Source: Azadirachta indica (Eukaryota > Streptophyta > Magnoliopsida > Sapindales > Meliaceae). From it: a stretch of DNA of 64,000 nt. The translations under genes and the position numbers were made by a program. Positions 1 to 12,444 of the stretch are shown here, piece by piece. The notes beneath the pieces are model-generated. The model saw only the letters and a program-made list of their open reading frames with translations, was not told the origin of the DNA and ran no database searches. Position 1 is the stretch's first letter. Each line of letters begins with the position of its first letter. The DNA lies in contig CM040452.1 of NCBI GenBank assembly GCA_022749755.1, forward strand, positions 7,086,350 to 7,150,349. The letters run 5' to 3'.

Positions 1-1371
1 GGATGGGCTTCACGGAAAAAATCTCAATTTTAAAACAATCCAATACCTTCTCTTCTTCATCTCTGGCGTTTATTGTCTGTCTGAGCTCTGCTTGTGAACT
101 TTTCCCTTCAACTTATTTCAGGTATTAGCTTAGCTTTTCCTTTTCTTTCTCTTTCTTTTACCCACTCAATCGTCATTTACACAAGTAGAAGGTAATTTGG
201 TCACTGCAACGATGCAAGCTTGATGATGGGAAAGTATGCAGCTTCAATGGGGCTCAGAAATCAAGTTTTGTTTCACCAGCTAAGCAAGAAAAAGAAAGCC
301 AGAATCTCTTTCCATTCGCCAGTAACAGGACTAAACATAGCCAAGGATTTTCCCAGCTAAAACAGATAATAGAATGGATCTAATTTTAACAAAGACCAAG
401 TCAAAACAACTAGAATTATGCTCTAAATGTACCTGGATTGTTAAGTAAGAACTGCCTTAACTTTTTATGCCTAAGTCTTATCAATAATGTTGACTACGGA
501 ACTCAGTAACAACTAGAAGTTTTTATTTATTTATTTATTCAGGGCATAGAAGAGGCAAGGTTAGTCATAGATTGACTGAATGCGTGCATATACACACTAC
601 AGAGTTGCCAAGCATGATCATTCCTAGTTGTTTACAGTACTCTGAGAAAATACCAAACATGTTTAAACAAACACATTTTCAGGGTTTCCCTTAATTCGTA
701 AATTTTATTTACTTCATTTTTCTCTTCGAAGAAGAACAAGAACAACAGAACTTCTATGGGGTTTGATCCCAAGATTTTTTGTACTAAAATTTCGTTTGGT
801 GCTAAGGGATGGTGACTTTAAAGCCACCGTTTTTATGAATGAAGACATCAAATATCAAATATTAATTAAAAAATAGAAGTTTCACAAAAAGTAAGAAATA
901 TCAAAATTTTTTTAAAATTGTTTTTAAAACAAAATAAAATTATCATAATATCAAAAGAAGCCAAATTCAAGAGATCTTATTCGTAAAATTGATTTATACA
1001 TATTTATGATTCCATGTAAAAATTATACTAGCAAATTATTCTACATATTTTCTAACAAATCAATGTTTTGAGTTAACACAAGGAGAAAATTTTCAACTAT
1101 TGGGAAATTGGGAATGTAATTTCCATGTCCCAATGTTGTTAGACTTACCGAGTGATGAAGCATTTGGATTGAAAAATGTGATATTAAACATTTTTGTGTA
1201 TGTATACTCATATATGTTGCCCAACACGTTTTCTCTTGCTCTTGCTCTTCTACATTATTTATAAAGATTGCATGTAGTTATCATGCAAGACAAAGTAGCT
1301 AGAGAGAAGGGACCATTGCTCCCCCAAACAAATACATTAGGGCATGCGTTTGTCCCTAAGATATACCCCCA

Positions 1372-1402
<31 letters not shown>

Positions 1403-3560
1403 ATTTGGCATACCCATTTTTCTTTTTTTAGAAAATTTTATATGGGTTTTCAATTTGGGCCAACTTTTTTTTTTTTTGGGTTTCTCTAATGATTATTTTT
1501 CCATTTGTTGTTCTATTCAAATTGATGGCCCCCATTTTCTTACCCCATCCCCATGTTAACATGTGACAAGTTTGATATGTAGTGATTAAATTTACAATAT
1601 ATTTTTATATTATATTATTATTGTATGAAGAGATTAAATTTGATAGTTGGCATTTATGTGAAAAATAAAATAAAATAAAAGACTAGAGAAACCCTACTAA
1701 TTCTGCAAATAAAATATATAATAAGCAAATATGATGTTATGGTCCCTTGAAATATCTTATTCTTAATGAACAACTTTCTTTTAATAGAATCGAGAGAAAA
1801 TTCTAAAATTTATTTTTATCACTTTAAAATGAGTTTTCATTTTTATTTGAAAAAAGTTTAATGCATTTTGTTTAGATTCAAATATAAAAACTTGTTTTGA
1901 TGAAAAATTACTTTATTCATTGTAATACGAGTATCATTACTTATCAGATCATTTTTATATTTTTGTATATATTCACTTAATGTCAATTAAAAACTTGTAA
2001 TAAAAGATGAATTGATGAGTCTTTAGAAAGAGCATATTTTGAGAGTTTTTTTTCTTTTTAACGTGATTCTAATAAAAAAATGTATGGTAGAAGTAAGGGA
2101 TAACTTAAAAATGGTGGTGAAATGTATTTAATCAATTAATGAAGAGCATCAAATTTGTTACTACCAACTAGAATAAAAGAAAAAGGAAACCTTTCAAAAG
2201 TCGTATCATATCATATCATATCATGCAAGGAGGTTGTTAATAGAAAGAAGAAGAGGAAAGGAAAGAAAAGTTGTATTGATTGAATCATACAGCTATCGAA
2301 TTTTCTTACCCAAAAGTGAAGTAAAAAAAGGCACAAGAAAAGGGAAGTTTATGCCAATCAAAGCTTCCAAGAGAGACACCTTCTATCAAGGCAAAAGGTA
2401 CCAAAATTTCATAGCCTAGAAGGAATAACAAGGCAATAAAATTGGGATTAGCATAACATTTTCTTTTTCTTTTTCTTTTTGAAAGACCGAAAAAGAAAAA
2501 CTAAAAAATTTGTATAATTTTCATCTGATTTTTCTCATTCAAGCTATGGTTTTTGGTTGCTTTGCTTCAATCTTAAGAAATTCTTTGGAAAAAACACAAA
2601 CCCAATCGGAAAGACAATTTAGTTGATTTTTTTTTCTATAAATAAATAAAAAAGAAATTGAAACAAGAAGATAAAGAGTTAAACTCAATGGAGCATTCAT
2701 AATTAGCAAATAAAAAATTCATTTTCATAGCTTAATTAGTGTGTTGAATAGTTGTGGTTGTCCCAATCAAAATTGATTGTGCTGTTGGTGGATGACCTAA
2801 TACATATGATGTCAAAGAATTTGTTCCTAAATGACAGCATAGAAAATAGAATCACTTTATTTTAATAAAGTTGCTTGCTTGCTTTCAAATTGAATTGAAG
2901 CTACATTTTGAGAAAGATTTTGGTGTGTAATTGATTCAATGTATTTTAATTTGTTTAGAATATGATACCTTGATGACTCAATGCTTTTAACTATTTCATT
3001 GACCTAACTCTCTTATTAAAACGCCTGATTCCAGCCTTTAATAATTTTTCTTTATTTTATGTTTTCTTATTGAATTAAAATATTGAAGCACCCAAATCAC
3101 ACATGATTCCTAAACAAAACATCAATTTCAATATCAACACAATACATGTAATTTAACGTGTTTTTATATTAAGTCAACATAATTCAATACAATTTAATGC
3201 AAAATAAGTAAGATGTAGACAAAATTCTAAGTACTTTACAAATTATATATCATCTAGACTGTTTGCAACTAGTTCAATCTAAAACAATAGATTTGACTTG
3301 AAGAAGGTTCTAACATGATTTAATACAATACATATGTAAATACTTATTTCAAAGTTAAAAATTTTCAAGATAATGAAAAAGAAGAAGAGAGATTCCAAGG
3401 TTTTGATGGTTTGGTTGGTGAAGAAAGAAAAAGGCATTTTAAATTCCAAAAGTATCTTTATATAATGATAGACAGATAATATGGTATAAATAATAAAAAA
3501 TATTTATGGCAGTTACTATAAAATCTCCAAATGGAAGCACTAACAGTTACATGATAGAAT
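1..3560. other. Intergenic, no gene recognised
   Basis: I see no convincing coding region here. The only longer open frame (about 2.23-2.42 kb, lysine/arginine rich, no ATG) resembles no family I know. The stretch is AT-rich with short homopolymer and AAAT runs (for example near 1.37-1.40 kb) and a short ATCAT repeat near 2.21 kb. The first 200 bases are pyrimidine-rich and could belong to the leader or trailer of a gene outside the window, but nothing proves it. The part from about 3.5 kb is likely promoter and leader of the gene starting at 4165. Confidence 0.5.
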
Positions 3561-4164
3561 GTTTGACAGTTGGTATTTTTTGTCTTCCAAAATTTCTATA
3601 TTGGTCTTCTTCCTTTTCACCACCATAGCTCTCTCTCTAGCTGTTCCCAGCTAATTTCTTTCCTTTTCTCAGATCTTCTCTTTGATTATGTTATATTTTC
3701 CTTCTTCTTCTTATTCTTATTGATTCATCTTCCGTGTTCCATGGGTGACATTGACAACACTCAGTAAAGGGCATCGCAGTCTTTTCATTTATTTGTCTTT
3801 TTCTCATAGAGACAGAGAAAACAGAGCTCTCTGCTTTTTCCTCTTTGAAGCTCGGTTCAATTCATCTTCATTTGTCGCAAAAACTGAAACTTTTTCTGGG
3901 TTTCACTTCTTTCTTTGCATAGATTTGTCTTCTGTCTTAAAGTTCTTGTCTGGATTTGTGTTGAGAGTCCCTTCGATAAGTGTCAAGTGGACAACAGTTT
4001 CATCTTCATCTAATTCTGGAATTCAGTTGTGGGGTTTCATACAATCAATGAGTTGAAGAGTTTTATTTTGAATCAAGACCAATGTTTTCCGATTGGAGAA
4101 ATCATACAATGGGCTAAACGTGAATAAAACTAGTTTATTTTTATATGAAAAAAAGATTTTTTTC

Positions 4165-5233
4165 ATGAGGGTTTTGTTTTGCAAGATTCATTGTCCTTCT
4201 TTCATTTGCTTCTGCAAGCCTACTTCTCACATTTATACACCTGGGCCATTGAAATTGGAGAATAGCCCACATGTATCTCCAACAACAGCAGTTGTTTCAG
4301 TTAATGATGTTGATCATCGGAATATAGAAGCTAAGGAAGAGCCTTTTGTAGATGGAAAAAATCAGCAAAAGCAACAAGGAGGAGGAGGAGAAGAAGAAGA
4401 AGAAGAAGAAGAAGAAGAAGGAGAAGGAAAAGAAGGAGAAGATGTTGGTGAGAATTGTGTCAAAAGCAGTCTCAAGAAGGAGGATTCAAAAGAAATTCAG
4501 AGGAAGAAAGTTCAATGGATGGATTTCTTGGGAAAAGAATTGGTTGAGATCAGAGAATTTGAAGCCAGGTGGGTATTCTTTTCTTCCTTATCCATTTTTG
4601 TCTTAAAGTTCTTATATCTGATGTTGCTTGTGACAGAAAACTGAAAGGAAAAATAAATTTGTTTGATGGATAGTTTAGGTGATTTCTGTCATAAGATGAT
4701 GAGTATGTGCTGCTAATACTCTATAAAGGCATCAAAATCCAAATGAAGTACCTTTTGTGTGCAAAGGCTTTGTTACTTACTACCCTTTTTAACGTATTGA
4801 AAGGATTATAAATTTCTATTTTCTATTTTACTTTCTAAATCAGACAATAGTAAAACTACGTTGAAACAAAAAGTTAGCAACAAGATTGGAGAAGTCTTGA
4901 TCTTATTAGATCAATTTTTGGGGAAAACTATGGTAGTTCAATTCATTGTGATTAGTTGATCCCTAAGTTGGCGTGCATTCAAGGCACGAAGAGAAGGAGA
5001 TGTAATTTTGATAACAATAATGGGAAAAATGGATCAGGATTTGAATGATGTTAAAGAAATGATATTACTATCATGAGCTATGAATTCACTTAACTGACAA
5101 GTTTTTTCTGTCTGCTGAGTGTGGACTCATTAGAGCTAATACTTTGTATATTTTCTGTTTTCTGCCCAGTGAAATAGAAGATACCGATACCGATAGTGAA
5201 TTTAGCAAAGGCTGTGTTTGTACCATTCTATGA
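4165..5233 (+). CDS. Conserved plant protein of unknown function with C-terminal CaaX-like end
   Basis: Two coding exons, 4165-4568 and 5170-5233, joined at a standard GT-AG intron, give 155 aa. The ATG at 4165 is chosen because the conserved-looking Cys-rich N-terminus (MRVLFCKIHCPSFICFCKP) begins there; the frame stays open further upstream without similarity. The protein has a Cys-rich head, a segment THIS READER recalls as common in plant unknowns (IYTPGPLKLENSPHV), a low-complexity Glu tract of about 10 residues coded by GAA repeats, and a basic/aromatic block (KKVQWMDFLGKELVEIREFE). The new C-terminus added by exon 2 ends KGCVCTIL, so the last four residues CTIL fit a prenylation box with terminal Leu (geranylgeranyl type), and nearby cysteines could be acylated. 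This suggests membrane attachment; it is inference. The function is unknown. It is read toward the RLP gene on the opposite strand, with about 440 bp between stops. Confidence 0.72.
4377..4436 (+). repeat. GGA/GAA trinucleotide repeat coding poly-Gly/Glu
   Basis: A purine-only run of GGA then GAA codons inside exon 1 of the preceding gene encodes a Gly4-Glu10-like tract. Length is likely to vary between individuals. Another frame reads it as polylysine, which is a shadow. Confidence 0.85.
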
Positions 5234-5675
5234 TCACAGCATTGAGCAGAAGGATTCGAAAAAAGGTTTCAAATCCCGGCATCAATCTATTTTTTCCAGA
5301 CCTGGAATTATAAAAGAGCAGCATGTTGGTATCTGGCTTCAAGCTCTTTGACGATGCTGCCTCATCAATTCGGTGTAGCTTATAGGGTTAATTTCCTTGT
5401 GTAAGAATGTTAAAACTCTATTGTTCATCATCTGATCATGATAAATGATTAAATTCACACAAAGTTTCAAGTCAGTTTCTGATGATATATTATAGCTTGT
5501 TTATCTGCACTTTCTTGCTGCTATTTCCAAAATCCAGGTTCCAGAAAATAATTTCATTTTATTGTCATTACTCATATTTTTATAAACCTTGAGAAAAAAG
5601 GTACCAGATAAAACAAGAACCAGGCTGAAGTTGTGTTACATGTACTACAAAACCTGCACGAATGAGCCCATGGTC

Positions 5676-8105
5676 TCAAACTATTCTGCCTCTTCGTCTA
5701 CGAATTGGAGGTGGTGCTACGTGAAAATATCCAGTGGAAAACATAGTCGCAACCGTTAAGAAAAACCCAGCAGAGTATCCAATCCCCACTCCTGCCCATG
5801 AAAACCACGTTGCCTCATTTTCATCCTCTCGTTGCTTTGGTGGTGACAACTCTGTGGGACATGACACACGAATCTGCATGCCGCACAATCCGCTGTTGTT
5901 TGCATAGTAATCTAGATTGTTCATTGTGTCCATCTGACCACCTACCGGAATTTTACCCTCGAGCTTGTTGTTGCTGACGTCCAAATTGGTAAGTTCTTGC
6001 AGCTTTGTTAGTGTCTCTGGAATTGAGCCTGAAAGTTGGTTGTGTGATAAGTCCAAGCTCTCTATGCTCTCTAAATTACCAAAACTTGACGGGATGTTTC
6101 CGGAGAGATTGTTGTATGAGATATTGAGTAGCTTTAGACCCTTTAAAGCTCCTATTGAAGTTGGAATTTCCCCGGAAAATTTGTTCATTGACAGGTCTAA
6201 CAACGAGTAGATATCTAGGCTGTGGCTTGAGAGACCTTGTTTTATCTTCTTCCAGTTGACTACCAGGTCATATCCGATAGCAAAAGTGAATATGTCTGAG
6301 ATTGACTCGAAACTTTTGGGTGTTCCAATCATTCCGACCAATTCACCAAGCTTTGCAGGGATTTCGCTGGCGAGATTGTTGCTAGAGACATCAAGGATTC
6401 TGAGACTAGGCAGGTTGGAAATTTCTTCAGGGATTGAACCCTGGAGGGAATTGTTTCGCAGATTCAAAACCTGGAGAGTGGATATTTGGGAGAGAAAACC
6501 TGGAAACTCACCTGTGATTTTGTTGTCCTGGAGATCAAGGTGTTCTAGCTTGGTGAAATTTGTCAGGTTTCTAGGAAGATTTCCAGAAAAATTGTTATTT
6601 CCGAGTGAAAGTATTCTAGTCTCTTGGGAAAATGTCACTGGAATCTCACCAGATAATTCATTATAGGATAAATCAATGACTGCAAGCAATGCCTCAGGGC
6701 GAAATACTGGAGGATTTCCTGAAAATCTATTCCTTGCTAAATCTAACAACAGAAGCCTATATATATTCCTTAAAGATCCGGGAATTTTCCCGGAAAAATT
6801 ATTTTCAGCTAACATAAGAATCATCAAGCTATTAGCATCTCCAACATTTTCCGGCAAGTTCCCGGAAAAATTGTTGCGGGAAAGAGAAAGAACTGATAGA
6901 GTCATAGTTTGGAAGAGACGAGATGGAAGAGAACCTGAAAGTTGATTATCTGACAGAAAAATATTGCCCACTTCCAATTCAGCAAGCCATAGTGGGAATT
7001 CTCCTTCAAGCTTGTTCTCACTCAAATCCATGAGAGTAAGATTCTTCTGTGTTGAAATCCAGTCTGGAATTCTTCCCGAAAGTCCACATGATTTCATAGA
7101 TAACTGAATTAGTATACATTTCGGCACGATCTTTGCATTGCTGTTCCATGTCAGATTATTTCCTCCAACAAACAAATACTTCAGATTCCTGAAATCAAAC
7201 AACCAGGAGGGAATTTCTCCAGTAAGCATATTGTTTTCCAATCGAAGGCTTTCCAGTTTTCTTAGTTTCTGCACTGATGACGGAATTCCGCCTCTCAACT
7301 TGTTGTCACTCAAGGCCAAAATTGTCAAGTTGGTTAAATCTCCAATATTAACAGGAATTTCCATCGACAAAATATTCTCTCTCAGGTCCAGTTCTTCCAT
7401 TTCCTTCAGATTCTGAACAGAAGAAGGAATCCCACCGAGTAAATTATTGCTGCGAAGAGACAACCGCTGCAACTTACTGAGGTTTCCAATCTCCTCAGGA
7501 ATGTTTCCTTGAAGCAAATTTGCTTCCAATCTCAACACCTTCAAGTTCTGAAGAGAAATCACTTCCTGACTTAACTTTCCATTCAGTTGGTTGCTGCTAA
7601 TGTCAATGTACTGCAGATTCCTCAAGTGAAAAATCTCCCCAGGAATCGATCCTGAAAAGTTGTTTTGCATCAAATCAAGATGAACTAACTTGCTCAGATT
7701 GGCAAACCCACTTCCTGGAATTTCACCATGGATGTTATTATAAGACAGGTCAAGGAACGTCAAGGTTTTAACAAGAAACAATGGTGATAAAACCTTGGAA
7801 GTTACCAACACAGGCTCCAACAAAGATGGTACTAAAACAAGGGTATCAAGATAGAGACCAATCACATTCCTGGAATTTGCTGATTGAGAAGTACTGCAAC
7901 TAACTCTTTCCCATTTGCAACAATCAGAGCTGGAAACCCATGATGCCAAGCCAAACGATGGATCATCAGACGAAGTGTTGGAAGCTTTGATGAAGGAGGA
8001 TTTGAATTGGAGAAGTGCTTGTTTTTGATATTCAGGACAACAAAGAGATGAAGGGACGAAGAAGATAATCAAGAGTGCAAATAGTAGTAGGTTTTGTTTA
8101 GCCAT
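5676..8105 (-). CDS. RLP46: LRR receptor-like protein, RLP46-like, no kinase
   Basis: Single exon, 809 aa. A hydrophobic signal peptide (about residues 1-21) is followed by an LRR N-terminal cap with CC near residue 22 and the pair in SDCCKW/VSC near residue 60-70. Then comes a long array of plant-type extracellular LRRs (LxxLDLSxNxxSGEIP), interrupted late by a non-LRR island that holds LVVNWKKIKQG, the usual mark of receptor-like proteins. The last four repeats, an acidic linker and one membrane helix with small-residue spacing (GVGIGYSAGFF) precede a short basic cytoplasmic tail (RRRRGR). There is no kinase domain, so signalling would need a partner; members of this family work with SOBIR1-type kinases. 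The length and the island sequence match Arabidopsis RLP46 from memory. The ligand is unknown. Intact, no frameshift. Confidence 0.93.
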   Translation of the reverse strand: MAKQNLLLFALLIIFFVPSSLCCPEYQKQALLQFKSSFIKASNTSSDDPSFGLASWVSSSDCCKWERVSCSTSQSANSRNVIGLYLDTLVLVPSLLEPVLVTSKVLSPLFLVKTLTFLDLSYNNIHGEIPGSGFANLSKLVHLDLMQNNFSGSIPGEIFHLRNLQYIDISSNQLNGKLSQEVISLQNLKVLRLEANLLQGNIPEEIGNLSKLQRLSLRSNNLLGGIPSSVQNLKEMEELDLRENILSMEIPVNIGDLTNLTILALSDNKLRGGIPSSVQKLRKLESLRLENNMLTGEIPSWLFDFRNLKYLFVGGNNLTWNSNAKIVPKCILIQLSMKSCGLSGRIPDWISTQKNLTLMDLSENKLEGEFPLWLAELEVGNIFLSDNQLSGSLPSRLFQTMTLSVLSLSRNNFSGNLPENVGDANSLMILMLAENNFSGKIPGSLRNIYRLLLLDLARNRFSGNPPVFRPEALLAVIDLSYNELSGEIPVTFSQETRILSLGNNNFSGNLPRNLTNFTKLEHLDLQDNKITGEFPGFLSQISTLQVLNLRNNSLQGSIPEEISNLPSLRILDVSSNNLASEIPAKLGELVGMIGTPKSFESISDIFTFAIGYDLVVNWKKIKQGLSSHSLDIYSLLDLSMNKFSGEIPTSIGALKGLKLLNISYNNLSGNIPSSFGNLESIESLDLSHNQLSGSIPETLTKLQELTNLDVSNNKLEGKIPVGGQMDTMNNLDYYANNSGLCGMQIRVSCPTELSPPKQREDENEATWFSWAGVGIGYSAGFFLTVATMFSTGYFHVAPPPIRRRRGRIV

Positions 8106-8229
8106 CTTTCCTTTTGGGTTTCTGCTCTTTTTCTTGGTTCAATATTAAATAAATAATGGATGTAAAAGTAAGAAACCGCGTCATGAAAAGAGCTTCAAAT
8201 GCACCACTTCTGCTCAATGCAAGACTTAA

Positions 8230-8289
8230 GTCAAGGGTTGGTGTTAAGACTATTTTCAAGATTACTGTAAATCCAGTAGTTAAAGTCAA
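8230..8289 (-). promoter_or_regulatory. Two W-box motifs upstream of the RLP gene
   Basis: Read on the minus strand, TTGACT occurs at about 8229-8234 and again at about 8284-8289, 125 and 180 bp upstream of the RLP start codon. TTGAC[CT] is the WRKY-binding core and is common in defence gene promoters. Two in 60 bp is suggestive only. Confidence 0.35.
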
Positions 8290-8339
8290 ATATTTAGCTC
8301 AGAATAATATTTTTAAAGATACTATTGAAAAGTTATAAT

Positions 8340-9990
8340 ACCATAATTTAAAAAGTATCTTTGAAAATATTATTTTTTTAAATAAAAATATGACAATTAA
8401 AATATTTACTAAACATTTATTTTTAATTAAATTTATTCCATTTTTTATTAATACTTAAAATTTTATTTTATAACCATTATAGTTTCAAAACTACAATAAT
8501 TATGGTTTCAAAATCATAGTACTTGACTTCCAAACAAGACTTATTGTAGTGAAAGAAATTTGGTGGAAAAGAACTTAAGCAAAACTTGTTCTTGAAGTTG
8601 AAGTGTAATACTGTTAGTAAAACAGTAGAAGAATTAATGTTAAAATTTTCTACCATGGTTTGTCATTTTCCTGGAAATTCTGCGCTGACATTATTGAATT
8701 TTGAACGTGTTAACTGATAGAGAGACTAGAGGGTATCCGTTCCCATTCCTATTCCAATTCCAATTCCAATTCCAAGGCTAACTCATTGAAGCACTTCTAG
8801 TTCTACTTCTATAGTCTGTTTACTATACTTTTCAAACAAAATTTTTAGAAAAAAATTTTTTATTCATAAAACTTATATAATTAGAATTTTTAACATAAAT
8901 TTATTAACCTTTTGATTATCACAAATAACTTTTGATAAAATTTAAATAATTATTTTAATAGATAAATATTTAATATTTTATTTTAAAAAAAATAATGTAA
9001 GTATTTTAAAATAAAATAAGATGTTTTAAATAATTTTTCTTTTTAAAATAGTTAGAGAAAGTTTACTGTTAAAAACCTAAATTTTGAACTTCTTTCCATA
9101 AAAAGAAAATAACTTTAATTTTTAAAATTTTTTTTCCGTACCAATCAAACAATGTCAAAAAATTTTGAAGATTTTATTTTTAAAAAAATCATTTTAACTA
9201 ATAAAAAAATAAAACCAAATAAACAGATAAATATCAACTTGTTATTACAACTATTGATCCACAATCAATTATTCAATATTGCAAGACCAAATCCTCCAAT
9301 TATTTCTTATATTTTTTAGTGAGTGAATACCACTTCTTAATTAATTCTCTAGTCCAGTGGGCACGCATGCATTTATATGGCAACTAGCTTTAAAAGAGGG
9401 GGAAAAAATTTCTTGGTATATATTGATTAAATAAATTTGACATGTAATTTATCATAACTTTATAGAATTAAATTGATGATAAATTCATCAAATTTTAAGA
9501 TAAAAGCAAAAGTTAATCATTTCTATACTTATTTAATAAATTATAGTTCTATAAATTTATATTTATTTTGAATTTAATTATTTATAGTAATTGTTAGAAT
9601 AGAGCTGTCAACTCATATCACTTTTCTCTAACAAATATATAAAGCAAATATTACTAAAAAGAAAAAAAATTGTGGGGTGAAGCTTAATGGGAAACCTATA
9701 TGAAGGAGAAAGTATAGGATCATATACAAATTAACTTTTCATTTTATGCAAAATATTATTTGTATTTTTATTTTTATTAAATAGGCATGGTACAATTTCA
9801 CTCTAAAAGTATTTGTCGTCTCTAATTTGAACTGCTTTAGTAAAACACCTCTAGGTCAAATATGATATTATGTAAAATTTCATTCTACTTCTACAAAGAA
9901 ATGCTAATACCATGTAAAATTATTTTATTCATAATTTAAAGAATGTTTTAATGTAACACAAATAAATCTGCACCAACATTCGCAACCACA
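8340..9990. other. AT-rich intergenic spacer
   Basis: This spacer separates the divergent RLP and MET1 genes. I find no open frame of note. It contains a short TTCCAA hexamer repeat near 8.75 kb and long A/T runs near 8.83-9.2 kb. No recognisable RNA gene was seen. Confidence 0.5.
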
Positions 9991-9998
9991 CACAAGAA

Positions 9999-10008
9999 GC
10001 CACGTGGC
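9999..10008. promoter_or_regulatory. Palindromic G-box upstream of MET1
   Basis: The 10-base palindrome GCCACGTGGC lies about 205 bp upstream of the MET1 start codon, followed by a CCAAT motif near 10058. G-boxes are bound by bHLH/bZIP factors such as PIFs and HY5 and are frequent in light-regulated photosynthesis genes, which fits a thylakoid protein. Confidence 0.55.
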
Positions 10009-10213
10009 ATAACAACATGGAACCAAAGACAAAACAGAACGGATTGTTCAGAGCCACCAATCAAGTACATGTAATCTAAATTCTAAACCACTTCTTTCTC
10101 TCCCTCCCAAAAGCTATGTCCAAATCTTCACAAAAATGATCAACATATCTTCATAAACACTTTGAACTGAAGAGCTTTCAGACAAGAAGCTCCAAATTTT
10201 GCCAGTAGCAACC

Positions 10214-12298
10214 ATGTCTTTAGCTCCAAGCAGCTATGCATCTCTCTACTCTTCACCCCCATTGCCTAGAACATTCCAAGCTTCCAAGCAAAACCCTCTT
10301 CTCTTCTCTCAAAACAATCAACTTTTCACCAGAAAGATCTCATTTTTCAGTAATTCAGGCTGTTCCTGCAATACCAGTTTGGGGAAACCACTAGTTTTTT
10401 TGGTTAAAGCTTCTGAAACTGAAGCTCCGACTTCTAAAGCCGAGAACGAAGGCGAAGGGGGAGAAGGAGAAGGCGAAGAAGAACAGTATGAAGTGTATGA
10501 GGTAGAAATTGAGCAGCCTTATGGGCTGAAATTTGCTAAGGGAAGAGATGGTGGAACTTACATTGATGCTATTGCTCCTGGTGGATCAGCTGATAAGACT
10601 GGAAAGTTTCAAGTTGGAGATAAAGTACTTGCTACCAGGTATAAATTCTTTATCTCAAATGCTCAGATTTCGGGTGATTATGTGGCATAAATCTTGCATG
10701 TTGTCACAATTGAGCAGATGAAGCTTTACTCAAATGACTTCGTTCACTAATTATATGCTTGTTTGTGCACACTTTGTTTGAGTTTTTTTATGAGATTGCT
10801 GAACTAGAAATGGTTGGCATGTGGGCTTTGCTATTAGGAATTATGAGTAATATCTTTTTGGTGAACTTTTTGTTGGATTTAGGCTTGGAAAATCTGTTGA
10901 ATTTCCATCACTCCTTAATTCTATGATCAAAATTGTGTAGTTCTGTTCAATTTTGAATGCATTTGAGTTTCATGGTTGAGAAGTGACATTGAAGCTCTGA
11001 ATTTGTTTTTGCAGTGCAGTGTTTGGGACAGAAATATGGCCTGCTGCTGAATATGGGAGGACAATGTACACTATTCGCCAACGAGTTGGTCCGTTACTCA
11101 TGAAAATGGAAAAGAGATACGGTTGGTCCTTCCTTCAATTATTGTCTTTCCTCCATACAAACTTGAAGCTTCAATTCCATATTCATAGAAGAAGAAGCTC
11201 ATTTTGTTCCTCCTGGCTAGGTGTAACCAAACTTATAAATTTCCTTGTTCATCAAGTGAGGTTTAATAAGAAAGATTCTTAGAAGAACACACACTCATCA
11301 GCGTGTTCTATGCAAATTCAGTGTTCGGTTTTATAATTAATGGCGATTATAATAATGTCTTTGTAATTCTGCATTGCAATGGAAGTTAATGAATGGGACT
11401 GCTTGCTTTTGCAGGGAAGATGGAACAGACGGGTGAATTAACAGAAAAGGAGATTATAAGAATTGAGAGGAATTCCGGTGTGATTAGTAACAGAGTGAGG
11501 GAAATCCAAGTGAGTGTGATTTCTTACAAATGGAGATTAAATCTGAAATGGCAACTTACAATTCTTCATTATTTCTTAATGTGGAGAAAAAGCTTTTGTT
11601 TAAGATGACACCAATGTGGTATCTACAATTTAATGTTGATTTCAGATGCAAAATTACTTGAGAAAGAAGGAACAGAAAGAACGTAGAGAGAAGGATCTCC
11701 GTGGAGGGCTCCAACTTTACAGGTAATTTTTAGTTTCTGGTTTCTGGAACAGCTGGCGGGAAGTTATGTCATCTGGCTGATAATTTTCCAATTTAAGGGC
11801 TGGCAAATGTCAGGAAGCATTGGAGAAATTTGAGTCTGTATTGGGATCAAAACCCAGTCCAGAAGAAGCTTCAGTTGCAAGTTACAATGTCGCATGCTGT
11901 TATTCGAAGCTTAATCAGGTATTTGGTCATCTGAGTATTGGCATTGGATCATGCATTTCATTTTATCATTTGTGTTCATGAAATTTCATGGTTTCTTGTA
12001 ATTCTACCAGGTCAAAGCTGGGCTCTCGGCGCTTGAAGAAGCATTGAGGGCAGGATATGAAGACTTTAAGGTAATTTATAAATTGTAAATGTATTGTAGT
12101 TTACTCCACATACATGAGCTATGAAGTTTCTGAAATCATTCCAATTATTGACAGAGAATCCGGACAGATCCCGATTTAGCCAATCTGAGAACTTCTGAGG
12201 AATTTGATGTTCTTCTGAAAAGGTTTGATGAATCATTTATCAATGAGAATGCCGTTAACGCCATTAAATCGTTATTCGGATTCTTGGACAAGAAATAG
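10214..12298 (+). CDS. MET1: Thylakoid PDZ/TPR protein MET1 (ZKT)
   Basis: Seven coding exons (10214-10638, 11015-11121, 11415-11509, 11646-11722, 11798-11918, 12011-12070, 12155-12298) give 342 aa. The start is the first ATG (MSLAPSSYAS). A Ser-rich plastid transit peptide runs to about residue 65, then an acidic Gly/Glu linker. A PDZ-like domain follows (about 92-175; EQPYGLKFAKGRDGG, APGGSADKTGKFQVGDKV), then a charged helical segment (QNYLRKKEQKERREKDLR) and TPR repeats (about 225-310; YNVACCYSKLNQ). The C-terminus is NAIKSLFGFLDKK. The whole protein closely matches my memory of Arabidopsis At1g55480, known as ZKT or MET1, a stroma-side thylakoid protein that helps photosystem II supercomplex assembly and repair. 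A G-box lies upstream. Confidence 0.95.
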
Positions 12299-12444
12299 AG
12301 CCTTGAATTTGATGGCAAGTGAGATAATTAGTGTAGCTTTGTCTGATTTTGTTCATAGCATTATTTGAAGTTAAAATTCAAATAAGTTTATAAAGATTTC
12401 AAATAGCGGTTTATTGTTTCTGTACCATACTTGACAAGAACATT

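Noticed and set aside
2234..2419. 61-codon basic frame
   Set aside because: No ATG, no known motif, lies in purine-rich AT sequence.
3570..4056. Open frames rich in Phe/Ser before the 4165 gene
   Set aside because: Pyrimidine-rich leader sequence read as protein; no similarity and the conserved start is at 4165.
5965..7416. Several plus-strand open frames across the RLP gene
   Set aside because: They are antisense shadows of the 809-codon LRR frame and carry no family similarity.
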